Source: Topomyia yanbarensis (lineage: Eukaryota > Arthropoda > Insecta > Diptera > Culicidae). Taken from it: a stretch of 64,000 nt of DNA. The position numbers were made by a program, and so were the translations under genes. Under the pieces are notes generated by a model. The model was not told the origin of the DNA and made no database searches. It saw nothing but the letters and a program-made list of their open reading frames with translations. The stretch's first letter is position 1. The number at the start of each line of letters is the position of its first letter. The stretch is from assembly GCF_030247195.1 (NCBI RefSeq), contig NC_080672.1, forward strand, positions 163,251,471-163,315,470, given 5' to 3'. Shown here one piece after another: positions 1-12,500 of this stretch.

Positions 1-1830
1 TACCATCGAGCCCTGCGCGACTCCGGCGGAAATCGGAACCCTTTTCTGACCGGCATCGGTCTCGTATAGCAGTACGCGGTTCTGGAAATAGCTTTCCAGG
101 ATCCGCTACAGACCCACAGGTAGGCTAAGTCGGTGTAACGAGAGCGCGATGGCATCCCAGCTTGCGCTGTTGAATGCGTTCTTCACGTCAAGTGTCACTA
201 ACGCACAGTATCGAATGCCTCGCCTTTTTCGTTGGATCGCTATCTTGGCAGTTTTTATCACTGAGTTGATAGCGTCCACCGTGGACTTACCCTTCCGAAA
301 GCCAAACTGGTTGCTTGATAGGCCGTCCGTACCTTCCGCGTACGGGGTTAACCTGTTGAGGATGATCCTCTCAAGCAATTTGCCAGTCGTGTCGATCAGA
401 CAGATTGGTCTGTACGCCGATGGGTCGCCTGGCGGCTTCCCAGGCTTCAGCAATTTCTGCCTTTTCCATCTATCGGGGAAGCGGCACTCGTCAAGGCATC
501 TCTGCATAGCTAGCCTGAACATGTTCGGGTTCGCTATGATCGCTGCCTTGAGAGCACTGTTTGGAGCTTCATCCGGCCCTGAAGCTTTGTTCATTGCTAG
601 GGAATTAGCCACTGCGAGTAGTTCTTCATTCGTCACTGGAGCCACCATTTCGGCCGTGCCCGCACTGTCTCGTAGTGCAGGTGGCCAGGGGCTTGTGGCT
701 CGAAACGGGAAGAGTACTTCGATAATCGTCGCCAACCGGTCCGGATACCGTTCTGGGGGTGAAGAGCCCCCTTTGGTCTTGGCCATCACGATTTTGTAGG
801 CGTCACCCCACGGATTCGCGTTGGCACTCTCACACAGGTTGTCGAAACACGCTCTATTGCTGCTTTTAATGGCCTTGTTAAGGGCCAATTTCGCAGCTCG
901 ACACACTTCACGGCGGTTCTCTCTTGCATCCCCGGTGCGGGCTCTTTGTATCCTACGTCTAGCTCTGAGGCAGGCCGATCGTAGAGCTGCAATCTCGGCA
1001 CTCCGCCAGTATACCGGGCATCTACCGTTTCTTGGCAGGGTTTTTCTCGGCATAGTGGCGTCGCACGCGCGTGATAGAACGGCTACCAGCGCATCCCCGC
1101 TTAGATTGTCGGTGTTGGCCTCCAGTCCCAGGGCCGCGGTGAAAGCTTCGCTGTCGCAGTGATTGGACTTCCACCCGCGTACCAGACAGGGATCTCCCGC
1201 CCCCGGATGCTGCACACCATAGTTGATCCTAAAGCGGATTGCTAAATGATCACTATGGGTGTGGCCTTCGTCTACCCTCCATTCCATGTCTGGAGCCAGA
1301 CTCGGGCTGGCAAATGTTACGTCAATCCATGCCTCCACCCCGTTTCTACGGAATGTGCTAGTGGAGCCATTATTAGCTAGCACAGTATCGAGTTTCGCAA
1401 ACGCCTCCATTAGCGCTTGGCCCCTGCTATTTGTATAGCGGCTGTCCCACTCTACTACCCAAGCGTCAAAGTCTCCCGCTATAATTACCGGTTTCCGGCC
1501 CAATAGGTCTGACGAGAGCCTTTCGATCATCTGGTTGAACTGTTCTATGGGCCACCTTGGTGGAGCGTAGCAGCTACAATAGAACACACCATTGATCTTG
1601 GCAATTGCAACACCCTCGGCGAAGGAGTGTATTACCTCTTGAACCAGGAAATGTCCCGTTGTACAGATTGCCACCATCCCAGGCCCGTCCGACACCCAAT
1701 TGCCGTTGCCGGAAGGGATGTTGTACGGGTCTGATAGGAGGGCGGCATCTGTCCTCGACTCCGAGACCGACTGCCACCACAGCTGTTGGGCTGCTGCACA
1801 ATGGTTAAGATTTAGCTGTGTGACGTTCAC
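1..1830 (-). pseudogene. ORF2 of R1-like LINE: APE endonuclease and reverse transcriptase (partial, broken)
   Basis: Reading from 1830 down, the first ~215 codons form an APE-type endonuclease: QLNLNHC, LLSDPY, YCSCYAPP, the GDF-AW motif and the HSDHLAI ending. Reverse transcriptase blocks follow from about residue 330: AYRPICLIDTTGKLLERI, QFGFRKGKST and the catalytic VTLDVKNAF. An in-frame TAG at 106-108 interrupts the RT, and the same frame resumes for 35 codons to the window edge, including the conserved AGVAQGS block. The endonuclease motif reads GDFD instead of the usual GDFN, which would affect a catalytic residue. The 5' end overlaps the ORF1 stop as GTGA. Related elements use ATGA for termination-reinitiation, so the start codon may be mutated too. 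The YADD catalytic motif is outside the window. Confidence 0.85.
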
Positions 1831-3034
1831 GGCTTATTCTTATTTGCCTCACCGAAGGGACACGAAGGTCCGCTCAAAGCATGATTACGGGCTTGCTTCT
1901 TAGCGGTGCAGATAAGGCATTTATTCGTCTTAGTGCAGCCCCGTTCCTTATGCCCCTCCTCGCCGCAGCGACGACATAGTTTGCTCCTGTCTGTATCCTT
2001 ACATTCGTACGATTTATGGCCGGACTCCAGGCACCGACAGCACCTATCCACTGAAGGCGACTGGGGTATGCTAATTGGGTATACTGACCAGCCGATCTTC
2101 AGTTTAGCTATCACGGTAACCTTTTTGGCATCTGCTTTCAGTAGCCTGAGGTAGGCTACTTGGGTGCCGGAGGGTCCCCCTCTCAAGCGCACAGAGGCCC
2201 GCTCGATTGTCACGTCGCATTGCTCCTTGACGGCTGCGACGACATCGTCTGCGGTCGTGAACTCGTCCAGATGCTTACACTGGAGAGTCATTTCCGCCCC
2301 TAACGACCTCACCAGGGCGCCTTCACCCAGGACCTCTTGGGCCAAGGCCTTATAGACAGCACTGGATTGTGCGCCTCGCTTCAGCACCAAAACCAATTCG
2401 CCTGTATTGGTGCGTCTCACGCTGCGCACGTCTTGCCCGAGGGGCGAGAGGCTTTCGGCCGCCCTCATCGACTTTAGGACGTCGACGTATTTGTCCTTGT
2501 CGGTCTTTAACCACAAGGCCTCGCCTCTGTCCTTGGCCTTCTTCACGGTGCATCCGGTGTCGGTGTCGGCTTCTTCTTAGTGACCAGGGTCCAGGGGTTT
2601 ACGCCCCCCTGCCCCCGTTGCGCCGAGTTGCTGGTGCCTTCTTCCTACCCGGCGGGGTCATTTGCGCCCCGGTTTACCTCGACCAAACGGCGTTGGGCCG
2701 TGACGGTTACACGCCGTATGGTATTGGTTTTTGCACCCTTGCCTGGTGACTTCCTAGGGCGCTTCGCGTTCGACGCCGTCTTGCGCTTGCCCTTACCCTT
2801 CGAGAGGAACTCAGCCGCCGCTTCAAGCGACTTGGCTGCTCCATAGAAGGGGAAGTGGCCCGTCCAGCGCGTTGGTAGGGCTATTTTCTACCACTACTGG
2901 GGGTCACTGGTGCTGTCGGATACAGCCCTCTTCGCTCCACTACTCTCCCCACTGGGGGGAGACCTCATCAAACCACCTTTAGCAAAGGGGTTCGGTACCT
3001 CTGTTTGTTTGTTTTTGTTTTTCACGTCGCTCAT
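1827..3034 (-). pseudogene. ORF1 of R1-like LINE: gag-like nucleic-acid-binding protein (broken)
   Basis: The C-terminal 239 codons (2546 to 1827) are open and end in three zinc knuckles: C-x2-C-x4-H-x4-C twice, then C-x2-C-x8-H-x6-C, the triplet typical of R1 and related LINEs. Upstream the frame shifts near 2547, where one base seems to be missing. The reading then continues through a Lys/Pro/Thr-rich stretch to an ATG at 3032-3034. That upstream part has TAG codons at 2645-2647, 2888-2890 and 2894-2896. The full protein would be roughly 400 residues, a normal length for this kind of ORF1. Its likely role is to package element RNA with ORF2 protein. Confidence 0.8.
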
Positions 3035-3329
3035 TGATCCCACGAGTTGCGCGAGAAAGAAAGGTCCGCCACGCCAGAGCTCCGCAGTAACGTGGTAAGA
3101 GACGCTTACTGTGGGGGTTACCCAGGTACCCCACAGGCTCCGTTAATGATCGAGCAGCTTTTTCACCCCCTCGATCACTAATCCCTCGGCACGGGTCCCT
3201 TCACGCCTTGGACTTGGGGTTATGACATATTTTGCTTTACGTGGTGACCGCGGCCCAGATCATCACAACCATCCTCCTTTACCAGGGTTTTGGACCTGTA
3301 GCTCTGGTTCTCAATAGTTCCAAGTACGT

Positions 3330-4060
3330 AGGTTATTACAGACATGCTACTATTGAGATCCGTCATTCGCTAGCGGAGTTAGCTAGTGTGTGTGCGTGTG
3401 TATGTATGTATGTGACCAACAAATGCACATCGGTTACTCGGAGATGGCCGAACCGATTTTCTCAAATTCAAATGAAAGGTACGTTCCCATAGGCTGCTAT
3501 TGGATTTCATTTAGTTCCGACTTCTGATTCCAGAATTACGGGTTGAAGAGTGCGGTCACGAATGAAATTCCCATATAAATTGGAAACAGTATGTTCAGTC
3601 TAAAAAATGCAAAACATCATAAAATGTGTTGGATTTATACTTTCAGCTCATTGATGCTCAATATAACCCACGTTGACCACTTTGGACACCTTCCCCGATC
3701 AGAAACACATAACAAGAATATTTCAAAACTATATCTCCCGTTGTTACTTGTTATAATTTTCTGTTATTTTAACTACTAACGAGACCAAATTTATAACACG
3801 ATATGTTACGAAAATTGCATTCTGTTATAATCTTGTTATTTCATTCTGATCGGGTCGCCGGAACAGGAAGCTTCGGGAAAGTGGCAAAGTTCCTGAATTT
3901 AATAATTACAAAATTAAGCCAATCAAATATACTTTTAATGTATTATCCACTATCGACGATTCCGGAAGTCCCGAATTCCGAGCATATTTCACAATTAAAG
4001 TCACATCGGTGATGACTGAACCGATTTTCTCAAACCAAGTGCATTCAACTCCATTTGGTT
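3330..4060. repeat. Dispersed repeat family A, copy 1
   Basis: This segment is colinear with 60610-61370 and partly with 34130-34250. Shared blocks are a TG/TATG-rich start, a stretch around GATGGCCGAACCGATTTTCT, a block containing GGTTGAAGAGTGCGG, and a last block with GGTGATGACTGAACCG. It has no ORF and no clear ends. It is probably a non-autonomous element or the 3' part of one, of unknown class. Confidence 0.6.
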
Positions 4061-5580
4061 GAATGCACAATTTAATTCACATGTTCAATAATTTGCCATT
4101 TTTTGGGATAGGATATTAACATGCTTTTTAGTTTGAAAGGAAAAATTCGACAGAAGCACATCTTCTCACTGAAAGTATATATACAGCTAAGAGTATATTC
4201 GTTAAGACAATATCACATCCTCAAGATATAAAAGAAAATCTATTTTGCCAATAGCAAGAGTCAATTAGAATAGGTATCGAGCGTGCATCCAGCGGGTTTA
4301 TGGGACTTAAACGATCTTCGCAATATTAGGGGAGAATGGGTACGCTTGATCTCACTTTGATTTTTTCTCATAACTTTTCATTGGAATAAAAAAAATTATT
4401 TCAAAATTCCATTTTGTAGTTAATTCGAATTGTAAGAGCTGTGAATAGTGTGTAAATCCGAATATTATGTCCTGTCAGTAATATTAACAGTTTTGGAAAT
4501 CATGCCATAACGAGGTTTTTGGAAAAACGTGTGGTAACTTGATCCCCTGCCTACTGGGGCTAAAGAAACAAAGTACACTACGACAAATAGACACGAAAGT
4601 TTAGCTAGTTACCTGTCCCGACAAGTTAATTAATAAGATTACCCTTTTAGATGCACGACAAACTTTAACCACAGTAGAAAGTCAAGACAAGTTTTTGCAG
4701 TAAATCGGTGCTGTTTAATGGCTTTACCTTCAATTACTTATCCCATAATTTGTTCACGGAAAAAACATTTTAGATCAACTAATAGTGCCAGATACTTTAT
4801 GTAAATGATGTTTTTCAATTTCTATACATTTCGAAAGTGTTTGAGAGAGCTAATGATAAGGATCAAGAATACCCAGTGTTACAGGGATCAAAGATACCTG
4901 TTGTATGATGTGAACAAAATTTAATTTTTTTTGTATGCGCTGTGAAACTTTTCATTCAAAAAACGTGTTTTTCTAGACGCAAGCCCTAAAAAAGTAATCG
5001 TACATGAAAATAAATATAAATAATTATAAATAATTAGTTCGACGATCTCATACAACCGCTCAAAAAATTTGTAAAAAGATCATCGAGGTGGATTTAAAAA
5101 CAGATTTTCTAAAATGTTACACAACTTTGCCAAAACCAAATATAATACATCAGATTTGTTTTTTAAACGTCATAAACGACCAAATATTTCATTTTCTTTT
5201 TATATTGTGATAACTTTTTGTGTATAGATTATGAGATATGGCCAGGTAATCAAATATCCCCAAGGATCAAGTGTCCTCACTAGCATGCATTCGCAGTGTT
5301 ATTATTTATTGCTTTGAAAGTTGGATTTTTGATGCATTTCGTTAGCACACTTTTTTCACGGTTGCCCAATGAAATGGTATGAGATCGACAAAAAATTAAC
5401 TTTTTCGATATTATAAAAACCGCAGAACTGGAATCCATACTAAACTACCAGATAGTAAAAGTAAAAAGAAGTCCATTTTTGACTCTTTTCATTGTGAAAA
5501 ATCTGTCAGGTCAATGGAGTTGCAGTTATGATTCAGCACACTTTCATACAGCGCAGTTCGATTTGGCGTGAACTGTGCAA
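4061..5580. other. Non-coding A+T-rich DNA with scattered GATCAAG motifs
   Basis: No coding signal. Motifs of the type GATCAAG, GATCCCC or TACCC recur at about 4340, 4540, 4860, 4885 and 5255, and 4331 begins with AGGGGAGAATGGG. This resembles the repeated sites inside the MITE at 5583-6550, so it may be a decayed relative. Ends could not be fixed. Confidence 0.3.
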
Positions 5581-5582
5581 TA

Positions 5583-6550
5583 GGGGAACATGAGGAGACT
5601 TGACCAACCACAAGATTTTATTTTTGGCTATGACGTCTTCTGTTCGGTTCTTAAATTTTTTTCAAAAATATTTTTATACTTATTTCTATCCCTTAAGTTA
5701 ATTTTAAAAGTTTTGAATGAAAAATCCTGTTCTTATAGAAAATATTCCGTAGTTAATAAATTTGCCTTAAATGATTTAATTTTTTATCAAACTTTGTATG
5801 GACATATTTAATCGACAATTAATTACTATTAAAGTACACATATAACATCTTATTCCTTATAAGGCCGTGAAATGATTTTACATAAATCGAAACATTGGAA
5901 TAGTTGTTACTAAAATTTGCACGACTTTGAACACAATAACTAATGTTGGGGAGACTTGACCAAGATTTTATGGGGAGACTTGACCAAGTGGCAATAAGCT
6001 GAAGAAAGATATAAATTTCCTGATATTTATTACGTTTTGGTTTCTACTGTTAATGTTAATCATGCCACAAAAAAATCTCACCTCAAACATGAGTCGATAT
6101 ATTTTAGTATTAACCAATAAAGTTAGCAGTAATATGACTGATTTCTTGACGTGTGAACATGCAATGTAAGCAGTACAGTTAATCCTTAAAAAGAAATGCA
6201 TTAAAAATGTCGAATTTTTTGAAATGCAACCCTTCTATATTTTTACTGCTACCTTAGGATCTCGACAATATGGAAACAATAATTACAGTATGTTTTATGT
6301 AATTAATTTTTGCTATGACTTTTCAAAATTCTCTTGGTCAAGTATCCCCAGGCCTTGGTCAAGTCTCCCCGCAAAACGATCACAGAAAAACATAACTTTC
6401 GAAAGATTAAATTAAAAATTCCATAATAAATCATGAACACGCACAACAACTTTGCACATTATATCACAATGACTTTTGAGGGATTGAAGGCTTCTTTAGA
6501 GATTTATGCAGGTTTAACTGGTAACCTGGTCAAGTCTCCCCATGTTCCCC
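5583..6550. mobile_element. TA-flanked MITE with about 24-bp terminal inverted repeats
   Basis: Terminal inverted repeats begin GGGGAACATG and run into GGAGACTTGACCA, with one mismatch over about 24 bp. TA lies on both sides (5581-5582 and 6551-6552), as in Tc1/mariner insertions. Six copies of GAGACTTGACC or its complement occur near 5593, 5950, 5972, 6335, 6354 and 6525. Three point inward from the left and three from the right, probably transposase-binding sites. There is no transposase ORF, so it needs help in trans. Confidence 0.75.
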
Positions 6551-6552
6551 TA

Positions 6553-7300
6553 CATAACATGAAATTTGAGTACCGTATACATTTTGAGCACAGACAAACC
6601 ATGCAACACGCAATCTGCAACTGTTTCATCAATACGCGTTCCAGATTGTATGGATCCATTTGAACTTTGTTGTTCGAAGCGATCTAAAATATGTGATAAG
6701 AATGAATATCTTGCTTTAAAGGAAGACTTTATCGATCATGTTTGGCAACATTATGGAAATCAAAGCAATATGGAAGGAGAAAAGATGAGAAAATATAGAT
6801 TAAACCATTTCAGTTATTTTTGTCTTTGTTCTGAGTCAATTAAAACATTCATTCTAATGACCTGATACCAAATATAGTACATAAAATCTTGTATCTGCAT
6901 TGTTTCAATCCATAACAGTGTAAAACTGCCCTGTAATAAAGTAAAAATAATAAGTCAGAGATATATTTTGACTAGTTATATATGCGTACCAAAGATAGAC
7001 TCAATTATCTTCATTGTGGCACTTCTCAAGCCTTCTTCCTCTTCCGTATGAAATTGTTAAGTAGTCTCTGCTTTTCAATTTTAAGTATTTTCTGCGACAA
7101 TTCATCTAAGTCATCCAGCCAAGCGGTGGCTATTCTTAAGCGATTTTGCTGTTTCAGGGAAGTAGTATAGTCTTCGTGAAGTTTTGCTTTTCTCTGAAAC
7201 AACAACAGTCCGTTCTAATGAAGCAGCGCGTCTGCTTTCCGTGCTAAAGGTTTATATAATGCTGTCGTTCTACAACTATGTATGTGTTGGTGACCATACC
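6553..7300. other. Non-coding A+T-rich spacer
   Basis: Only short chance ORFs. No repeat, RNA gene or regulatory signal recognised. Confidence 0.4.
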
Positions 7301-7400
7301 GACATAAAAAATTCCCGTAAAATAATACCAAGACTTGAACCCATAATCATTGACTCACCAAAGACACCCCCTTACCGACTGAGCTAAAGCGACACATAAC
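7300..7400 (-). mobile_element. tRNA-derived SINE head
   Basis: On the minus strand there is a near-consensus RNA polymerase III box A (TTAGCTCAGTCGG, complement of 7375-7387) and, about 35 bp downstream, a box B (GGGTTCAAGTC, complement of 7332-7342). The flanking sequence cannot form a tRNA acceptor stem, so this is a SINE head or tRNA relic and not a functional tRNA gene. The 3' end was not determined. Confidence 0.55.
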
Positions 7401-7915
7401 AACGTAATTGCAAAGTAGCGTACACCCGGTCAGCGTGGCAAGCAGAAAGTTAGCAAAAGTTAAGCAAAGCGAAATTGATGCTAGCAGAATTTCTGCGAGC
7501 ATTTTGCGCGATTTGTGCGAAAATTCTGGCAACGAATTCGCTCAAATGCAACAACCGTTTCTGGCAGAAGCGGTTAAACCAACCGATGCTGCTCACTTTT
7601 ATCCAGAATCCAGTCAGAAGTGTACGGCCAAGATCTCTGCACGCTTCCTGCCACATCTTTGTCAGATGTTTTGCTCGATTTGTGCTAAATTCTACCAGGT
7701 AGGAATTGCCAGGATCTTTGCACAGTTTATGTCCGAGTTATGTCAGGGTTTTGCTCGGTTCTTGTAAAAATTTGCCAGAAGACGCGAGCGAAACCGAGTT
7801 CGCCCTAGCTCAATTAACCCGACAGGACACGCGCAGAAATCTGACAGCGCTGCCAAACCAAGACTTACAGAAATCTAGCAGAGCGGTCTCTGCCAGAAAA
7901 TTTGCTCACTGGGCA
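7400..7915. other. G+C-richer segment with internal imperfect repeats
   Basis: The base composition is clearly higher in G+C than the neighbours. ORFs of 119 and 149 codons (plus) and 68 codons (minus) overlap, but their wording resembles no family. Sub-repeats built on GCG/CTCGATTTGTGC and TCTGGCA recur. It is more likely a transposon body than a gene. Confidence 0.3.
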
Positions 7916-7974
7916 TATGTTTCGCATGAGCGTGAACGATCCAAGCGCATTGAGCATCGTGTAAAACTAACCGA

Positions 7975-8290
7975 TTTCAACCAAGTTACTTGCAAACGAT
8001 CGGGAATTCATTCAAGTTTCTTGCGTATTATATCTTGGTTAGGTCCAACCGGCTCCAAATTTATGCAGAAATTCCATGGGTCTTCTGTCCGAGGGTCATT
8101 TATGCTATTTTCATTAATTTTTCAACGTCTAGCTTTAAGTCTGACATTATTATAGTAAGTATATGATCAAAGCTTAGTAATTCGAAGTCATTTTGGAAAC
8201 GTAATGGCCATATTCATGCATCCTGGAACCGGTTCTGGGGTACCTAGTAAATCCGAAATACTCCGGACTAGCATATACAGTTTAAGAAAC
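7975..8290 (+). repeat. Dispersed repeat family B, copy 1
   Basis: It matches 59195-59490 in the same orientation through several long blocks, such as CGATCGGGAATTCATTCAAG, GAGGGTCATTTATGCTATTT and CGTAATGGCCATAT followed by a conserved ACCGGTTCTG stretch. No coding capacity and no terminal repeats were found. It is an unclassified interspersed repeat. Confidence 0.7.
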
Positions 8291-8299
8291 TTGAATTAA

Positions 8300-8855
8300 T
8301 TCCCCATCGTTTACAAGTGGTTTGGCTGAAATTGGATGACAATTTTTAAATAGCCAACGGAATTGATGAGTGAAAAGTATCACGCAAAGATAGTATAAGC
8401 ATATTAGCTTTATGGATGCAGTCGTCCTGGTTGACTAAATTTTGGCGTTATCCATTATCAATCGTTGTTTCATGCTTCAGCATTCAGCAATATTTTGCTG
8501 CCGTCAGTGCACGTTGACTGTGGACGATTCATCAGCTTGAGACGACTAATTGGGTAATAAACATATCATGACAGGTTCTAGGTTTTTATCCTTACACAAG
8601 CTGTGTTAAGTCGCTATTTAAAGAGCCTTACAAACTAATGTCCAAGACATAACCGCGTTTTGACGTAGGACTATTCGTTGGCGTAATACATTATTAAAAT
8701 TCTGCTAATTAAAATTAGATGGCTAAATTTACACTCTCCTTAGTGTAAAACAATTTTGGTAAAAACAGTCTGGTTCAATTTGCAGACATAGACTTTCCTT
8801 CAAAAGAACGTAACCAGATACATTTCGCATATTCCACCAACAACCAGGGTCCATC
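8300..8855. other. Non-coding spacer
   Basis: Nothing recognisable apart from ordinary A+T-rich sequence. Confidence 0.35.
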
Positions 8856-8859
8856 AAGA

Positions 8860-9112
8860 AATTTTCCATTCCGGGAAGATACTTGATAGAATCGGGAATT
8901 GAACCCAATAGCTCTCATTTCCGATAATTCCGATAATAAATAAGACTTCTCCCGCCTGACCAAGATATCGGTACCACCATCTGCTCCGGTCGAGTTATAT
9001 CATCCACATCAGACCACTTTATTGAAAGTTAACTACCACTAACCCAAGGCAATCAAGGGATATTCCTATCCGGGAACATCCTAGATTGATCAGGAATTGA
9101 ACCCGATATCTT
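8860..9112 (-). repeat. Two adjacent SINE-like box-B segments
   Basis: GGAATTGAACCC occurs at 8895-8906 and again at 9093-9104. On the minus strand each reads as a pol III box B (GGGTTCAATTCC) followed by a shared TCCCGG-containing stretch, so they are two copies of one tRNA-derived repeat about 200 bp apart. The copia element inserted a few bases upstream (in SINE orientation) of the second box B. Confidence 0.45.
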
Positions 9113-9547
9113 TGTTAGCAGAGTGTAGTTGTGTGAGAAAACCGGGTAGGGTCTTCACCACACTTCAACGAACCTGTAAAAGGGTTTTCTTTCATAAATC
9201 ATAAATAATACCGCAACCCAGAAACAGTTCAAATAATATGCCTTTCGCATTCTTTATTTGACCATTCTTTAGTATCGGTATGATCGACTCAAAGTACCTT
9301 CGAGTTTAGAGTTACATTACATTGTATGAGTCGCCTATGTCTTTATTCTACTCCCTAGTTCGACAGCGATGGATACTCATCACTTTACTACCTTCCCTAC
9401 TCAGAGCGTCGGCATCGTCCGAACTAATGGCTAAAGCTTTCTCTCTCGCAATATTGCTCTCTTGTGGTATCCCGAGTGTACAGGTGTACAGAATAAACAT
9501 AGTAATGATGAATTGATATTACATACCGAAAATTGATTTTTCCAACA
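9113..9547 (-). repeat. 3' LTR of copia element
   Basis: 435 bp, bounded TG...CA on either strand. It matches 13895-14329 base for base as far as I can see. An AATAAA on the minus strand near 9257-9262 and another near 9342 could serve polyadenylation. Confidence 0.95.
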
Positions 9548-9560
9548 CTTCCTCTCAATT
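9548..9560 (-). other. Polypurine tract of copia element
   Basis: The minus strand reads TTGAGAGGAAG directly before the 3' LTR, the expected site for plus-strand DNA priming. The gag-pol stop codon TGA (9555-9557) overlaps this tract. Confidence 0.8.
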
Positions 9561-12500
9561 TATCATTCCTAAACTGCTAACTAATTTGCAAAATCGAGTT
9601 TTATATAATGGTTTAGTAAACAAATCTGCAATCTGATCTTCACTTTTAATGTATTCCAGTATCATTTTCTTCTCTTTAATCAGATTTCTCATATACATAT
9701 ATTTAATATCGATGTGTTTGCTTCTTTGATGTTCTCTTGGCTCTCCTGCTATTCTAATACAGGGTATGTTGTCCTCGTATATAGTGAACGGGACAAATTG
9801 TATCCCAACTTCACGCAATATACCCGACATCCATACACCTTCTTTAGAAGCATAGCAAAGCGAAACCAACTCAGCCTCTGTAGACGAAAGTGTCACGAGC
9901 TGTTGCCTCTTGCTGCTCCAGGACACGATGTTTCCGTACACCGTAAAAGCATATCCCGAATTAGACCGACGTTCCTCAACGTCATTCGCGAAGTCAGCAT
10001 CCGCATAACCCTTAAGTGGCACGTCGTCTTTATCTTGATGATATAGCAAACGAAAAGATATCGTCCCTTTAAGGTATCGAAGAATCCTCTTCAACCCAAT
10101 CCAGTGTTCCTCACTTGGACAGCTCTGAAATTGACTCAAAATATTTACAGCAATTGTTATATCAGGTCTAGACATCAGGGATAAATACTGCAAACAACCC
10201 AGAAGTTCCTTATACGGTTCATTAGTTAAGTTTCCTGATTTCACCCATTTACAATTTGCATCCATAGGGGTGGCAACTGGTTTACAATCTGTCATTCCAA
10301 ATCTGTTCAATATTTTGGCAATGTAAGTCGATTGAAATAATTCTAATGATCCCTTTTCAATATTTCGTGTACATTCCAGCCCTAAGAAAGTTTTCAACTG
10401 TCCCAAATCCTTCATTTTAAATATTTTAGAAAGATTGTTTTTAATCCAATGGACATTCTCGGTATTACATCCAAAAATAAGAATATCGTCAACGTATAAT
10501 ACAATGAATAACCCTTTTTCAAAACAAGCATACAGGCAAGTATCACTGTTCAGCTGTTTGAAACCCAACTTAGAAATAGTTTCAGTGAAATGATGATTCC
10601 AACTTCTACCCGCTTGTTTTAAACCATACAAACTCTTGTTTAGTTTGCAAATTCTTGTATTTTCATTCTTGGTTCGAGGTAAATTCATAAATATTTCTTC
10701 TTCCAAATTCCCATATAGGAAGGCAGTTTTTACGTCCATTTGATGAATTAACCACTTTTTCTTCACAGCAATTGCCAGCATAGTCCTAACCGTGGTCATT
10801 TTCGCAACTGGCGCAAAGGTTTCCGAATAATCTAACCCTGGCCTCTGTGAGCAACCTTTGGCAACAAGTCGAGCTTTGTACCGTGGTAAACCACCTTCAT
10901 TTTTGATGCCGAACACCCACATGGAATTGATAGTTTTTCTTCCCTTAGGAAGCCCACTAACCAATGTCCACGTGTTGTTATCATCCAAAGCCATAAGCTC
11001 TTCATTCATTGCTTGTTCCCACTTGTGCCAATCGTCGCGTTGCATTAATTCATCAATTCGTTGTGGTACCTCTTCAGAATTATGAGACATAACAAAACTA
11101 GTTTCAAAATTATTCAGCCATGCTGGGGTTCTCGTGTTTCTTTGACTTCGGCGTCTCTCATCAATAGCTATATCTTCGAGGTCATTAGAAACATTCTCGG
11201 TGTCCACAAATTCATCTTCACTATCAGAAGCATTAGCTGATTCAATCTGAGGGTCTATTAATTCTTGTTCATTTTCTATTTCGCATTCTGTTAAAATTTC
11301 TTTCTCGTGAAATTCAACTTGCTTGCGTTCCTCGTCAATAAAACTTCGGAAATAGAAATTATTTTCATCGAATTTTACGTCTCGTGAAATTATTATTTTC
11401 CCTTCGTCTTCGTCCCATAGTCTATATCCATTTGGTGCGTACCCAACCATAGTAAGAACTTTACTTCGTTTGTCTAATTTCGTCCGATGTTCTTTATTAA
11501 CGTGTGCATAAGCTAAACAACCAAATACTTTGAGCTTACTTACATCGGGCTTACTTCCAAACCACATTTCATACGGTGTTTTCAACACCTTCAACGCACT
11601 TGTTGGACTACGATTTAGTGTATAGCATGAAGCATATAATGCTTCCCCCCACAAACTCATTGGTGCATTACTTTCATGTAAAATGGTTCTTACTTTTTCC
11701 ATTAGGCTTCGGTTCATTCTCTCGCTTACCCCATTTTGTTGAGGTGTATACGGAGCGGTAGGTATCATTTGTATTCCTCTTCCTCGACAGAAGGCCAAAA
11801 ATTCTTTACCATAATACTCGCCTCCGTTATCAGACCTCAGTTTAGAAATACGAAGAGAGAAATGAGAATTAGCAATAGCCTCAAATTCTTTAAATTTTTC
11901 AAGAACTTCACTTTTTTGACTCAACAAGTAGACCATGACAAAATGTGTGAAATCATCTGTGAAAGTAACAAAATACCTGTAACCATCATGTGTCACTTCA
12001 GGCAATTTACCACAAACATCGGAATGAACTAGTTCTAATGGCCTTGATGATCGTATTCTTGGATCAATGTTAAATTTTTCTCGCGTTTGTTTCCCAAAAA
12101 TGCATGAATTGCATCCAAACGGGCTCGCAATCATGGAAGATGGTACTAGATTCAACCTCTCAACCATATTGTCTCTTACCAGTCTGGATAAACTTTGCAT
12201 TCCCAAGTGTCCAAAACGAGCATGCCATAATTCAGTTTCATTCAATCCTTTACCTGTTAATGCTTTACCAATATTTTGAACTAAAAACAGTTCCAAAATA
12301 TAGAGACCATTTACCTTTTTACCTGTGATAATAACATGACCTGTCTCATCAAGTATTTCCACCATATCATTCCTGAAAACAACTGATTTTCCAGTAGATT
12401 CAATACGAGAAACTGATAGGAGATTTGAGCTTAATTCCGGAATGAAAAGCACGTCGTAAATATCAACCTTACGCATTTTATTGGTCCTCAAACAACAGTT

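Larger units (their letters stand above)
1..3230 (-). mobile_element. R1-like non-LTR retrotransposon (LINE), cut by window edge, inactive
   Basis: Two overlapping reading frames on the minus strand have the order gag-like ORF1 (three CCHC knuckles) then ORF2 (APE endonuclease plus reverse transcriptase), the layout of R1-clade LINEs. The block is clearly richer in G+C than the DNA that follows it, and a G+C-rich leader upstream of ORF1 runs to about 3.2-3.3 kb, where I place the 5' end only roughly. The rest of the RT, the C-terminal zinc-binding region and the 3' UTR lie beyond position 1. Both ORFs carry inactivating lesions, so this copy is dead. R1-clade assignment rests on the knuckle pattern and RT wording, not on a tree. 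Confidence 0.8.

Noticed and set aside
149..799. 216-codon plus-strand ORF at the left edge
   Set aside because: Antisense shadow of the LINE ORF2 with its G+C-rich codons.
7300..7400. A tRNA gene on the minus strand
   Set aside because: Boxes A and B are good, but the acceptor and other stems do not pair. Treated as a SINE head.
7408..8155. Overlapping ORFs of 119 and 149 codons
   Set aside because: The wording resembles no protein, and internal nucleotide sub-repeats explain the open frames.
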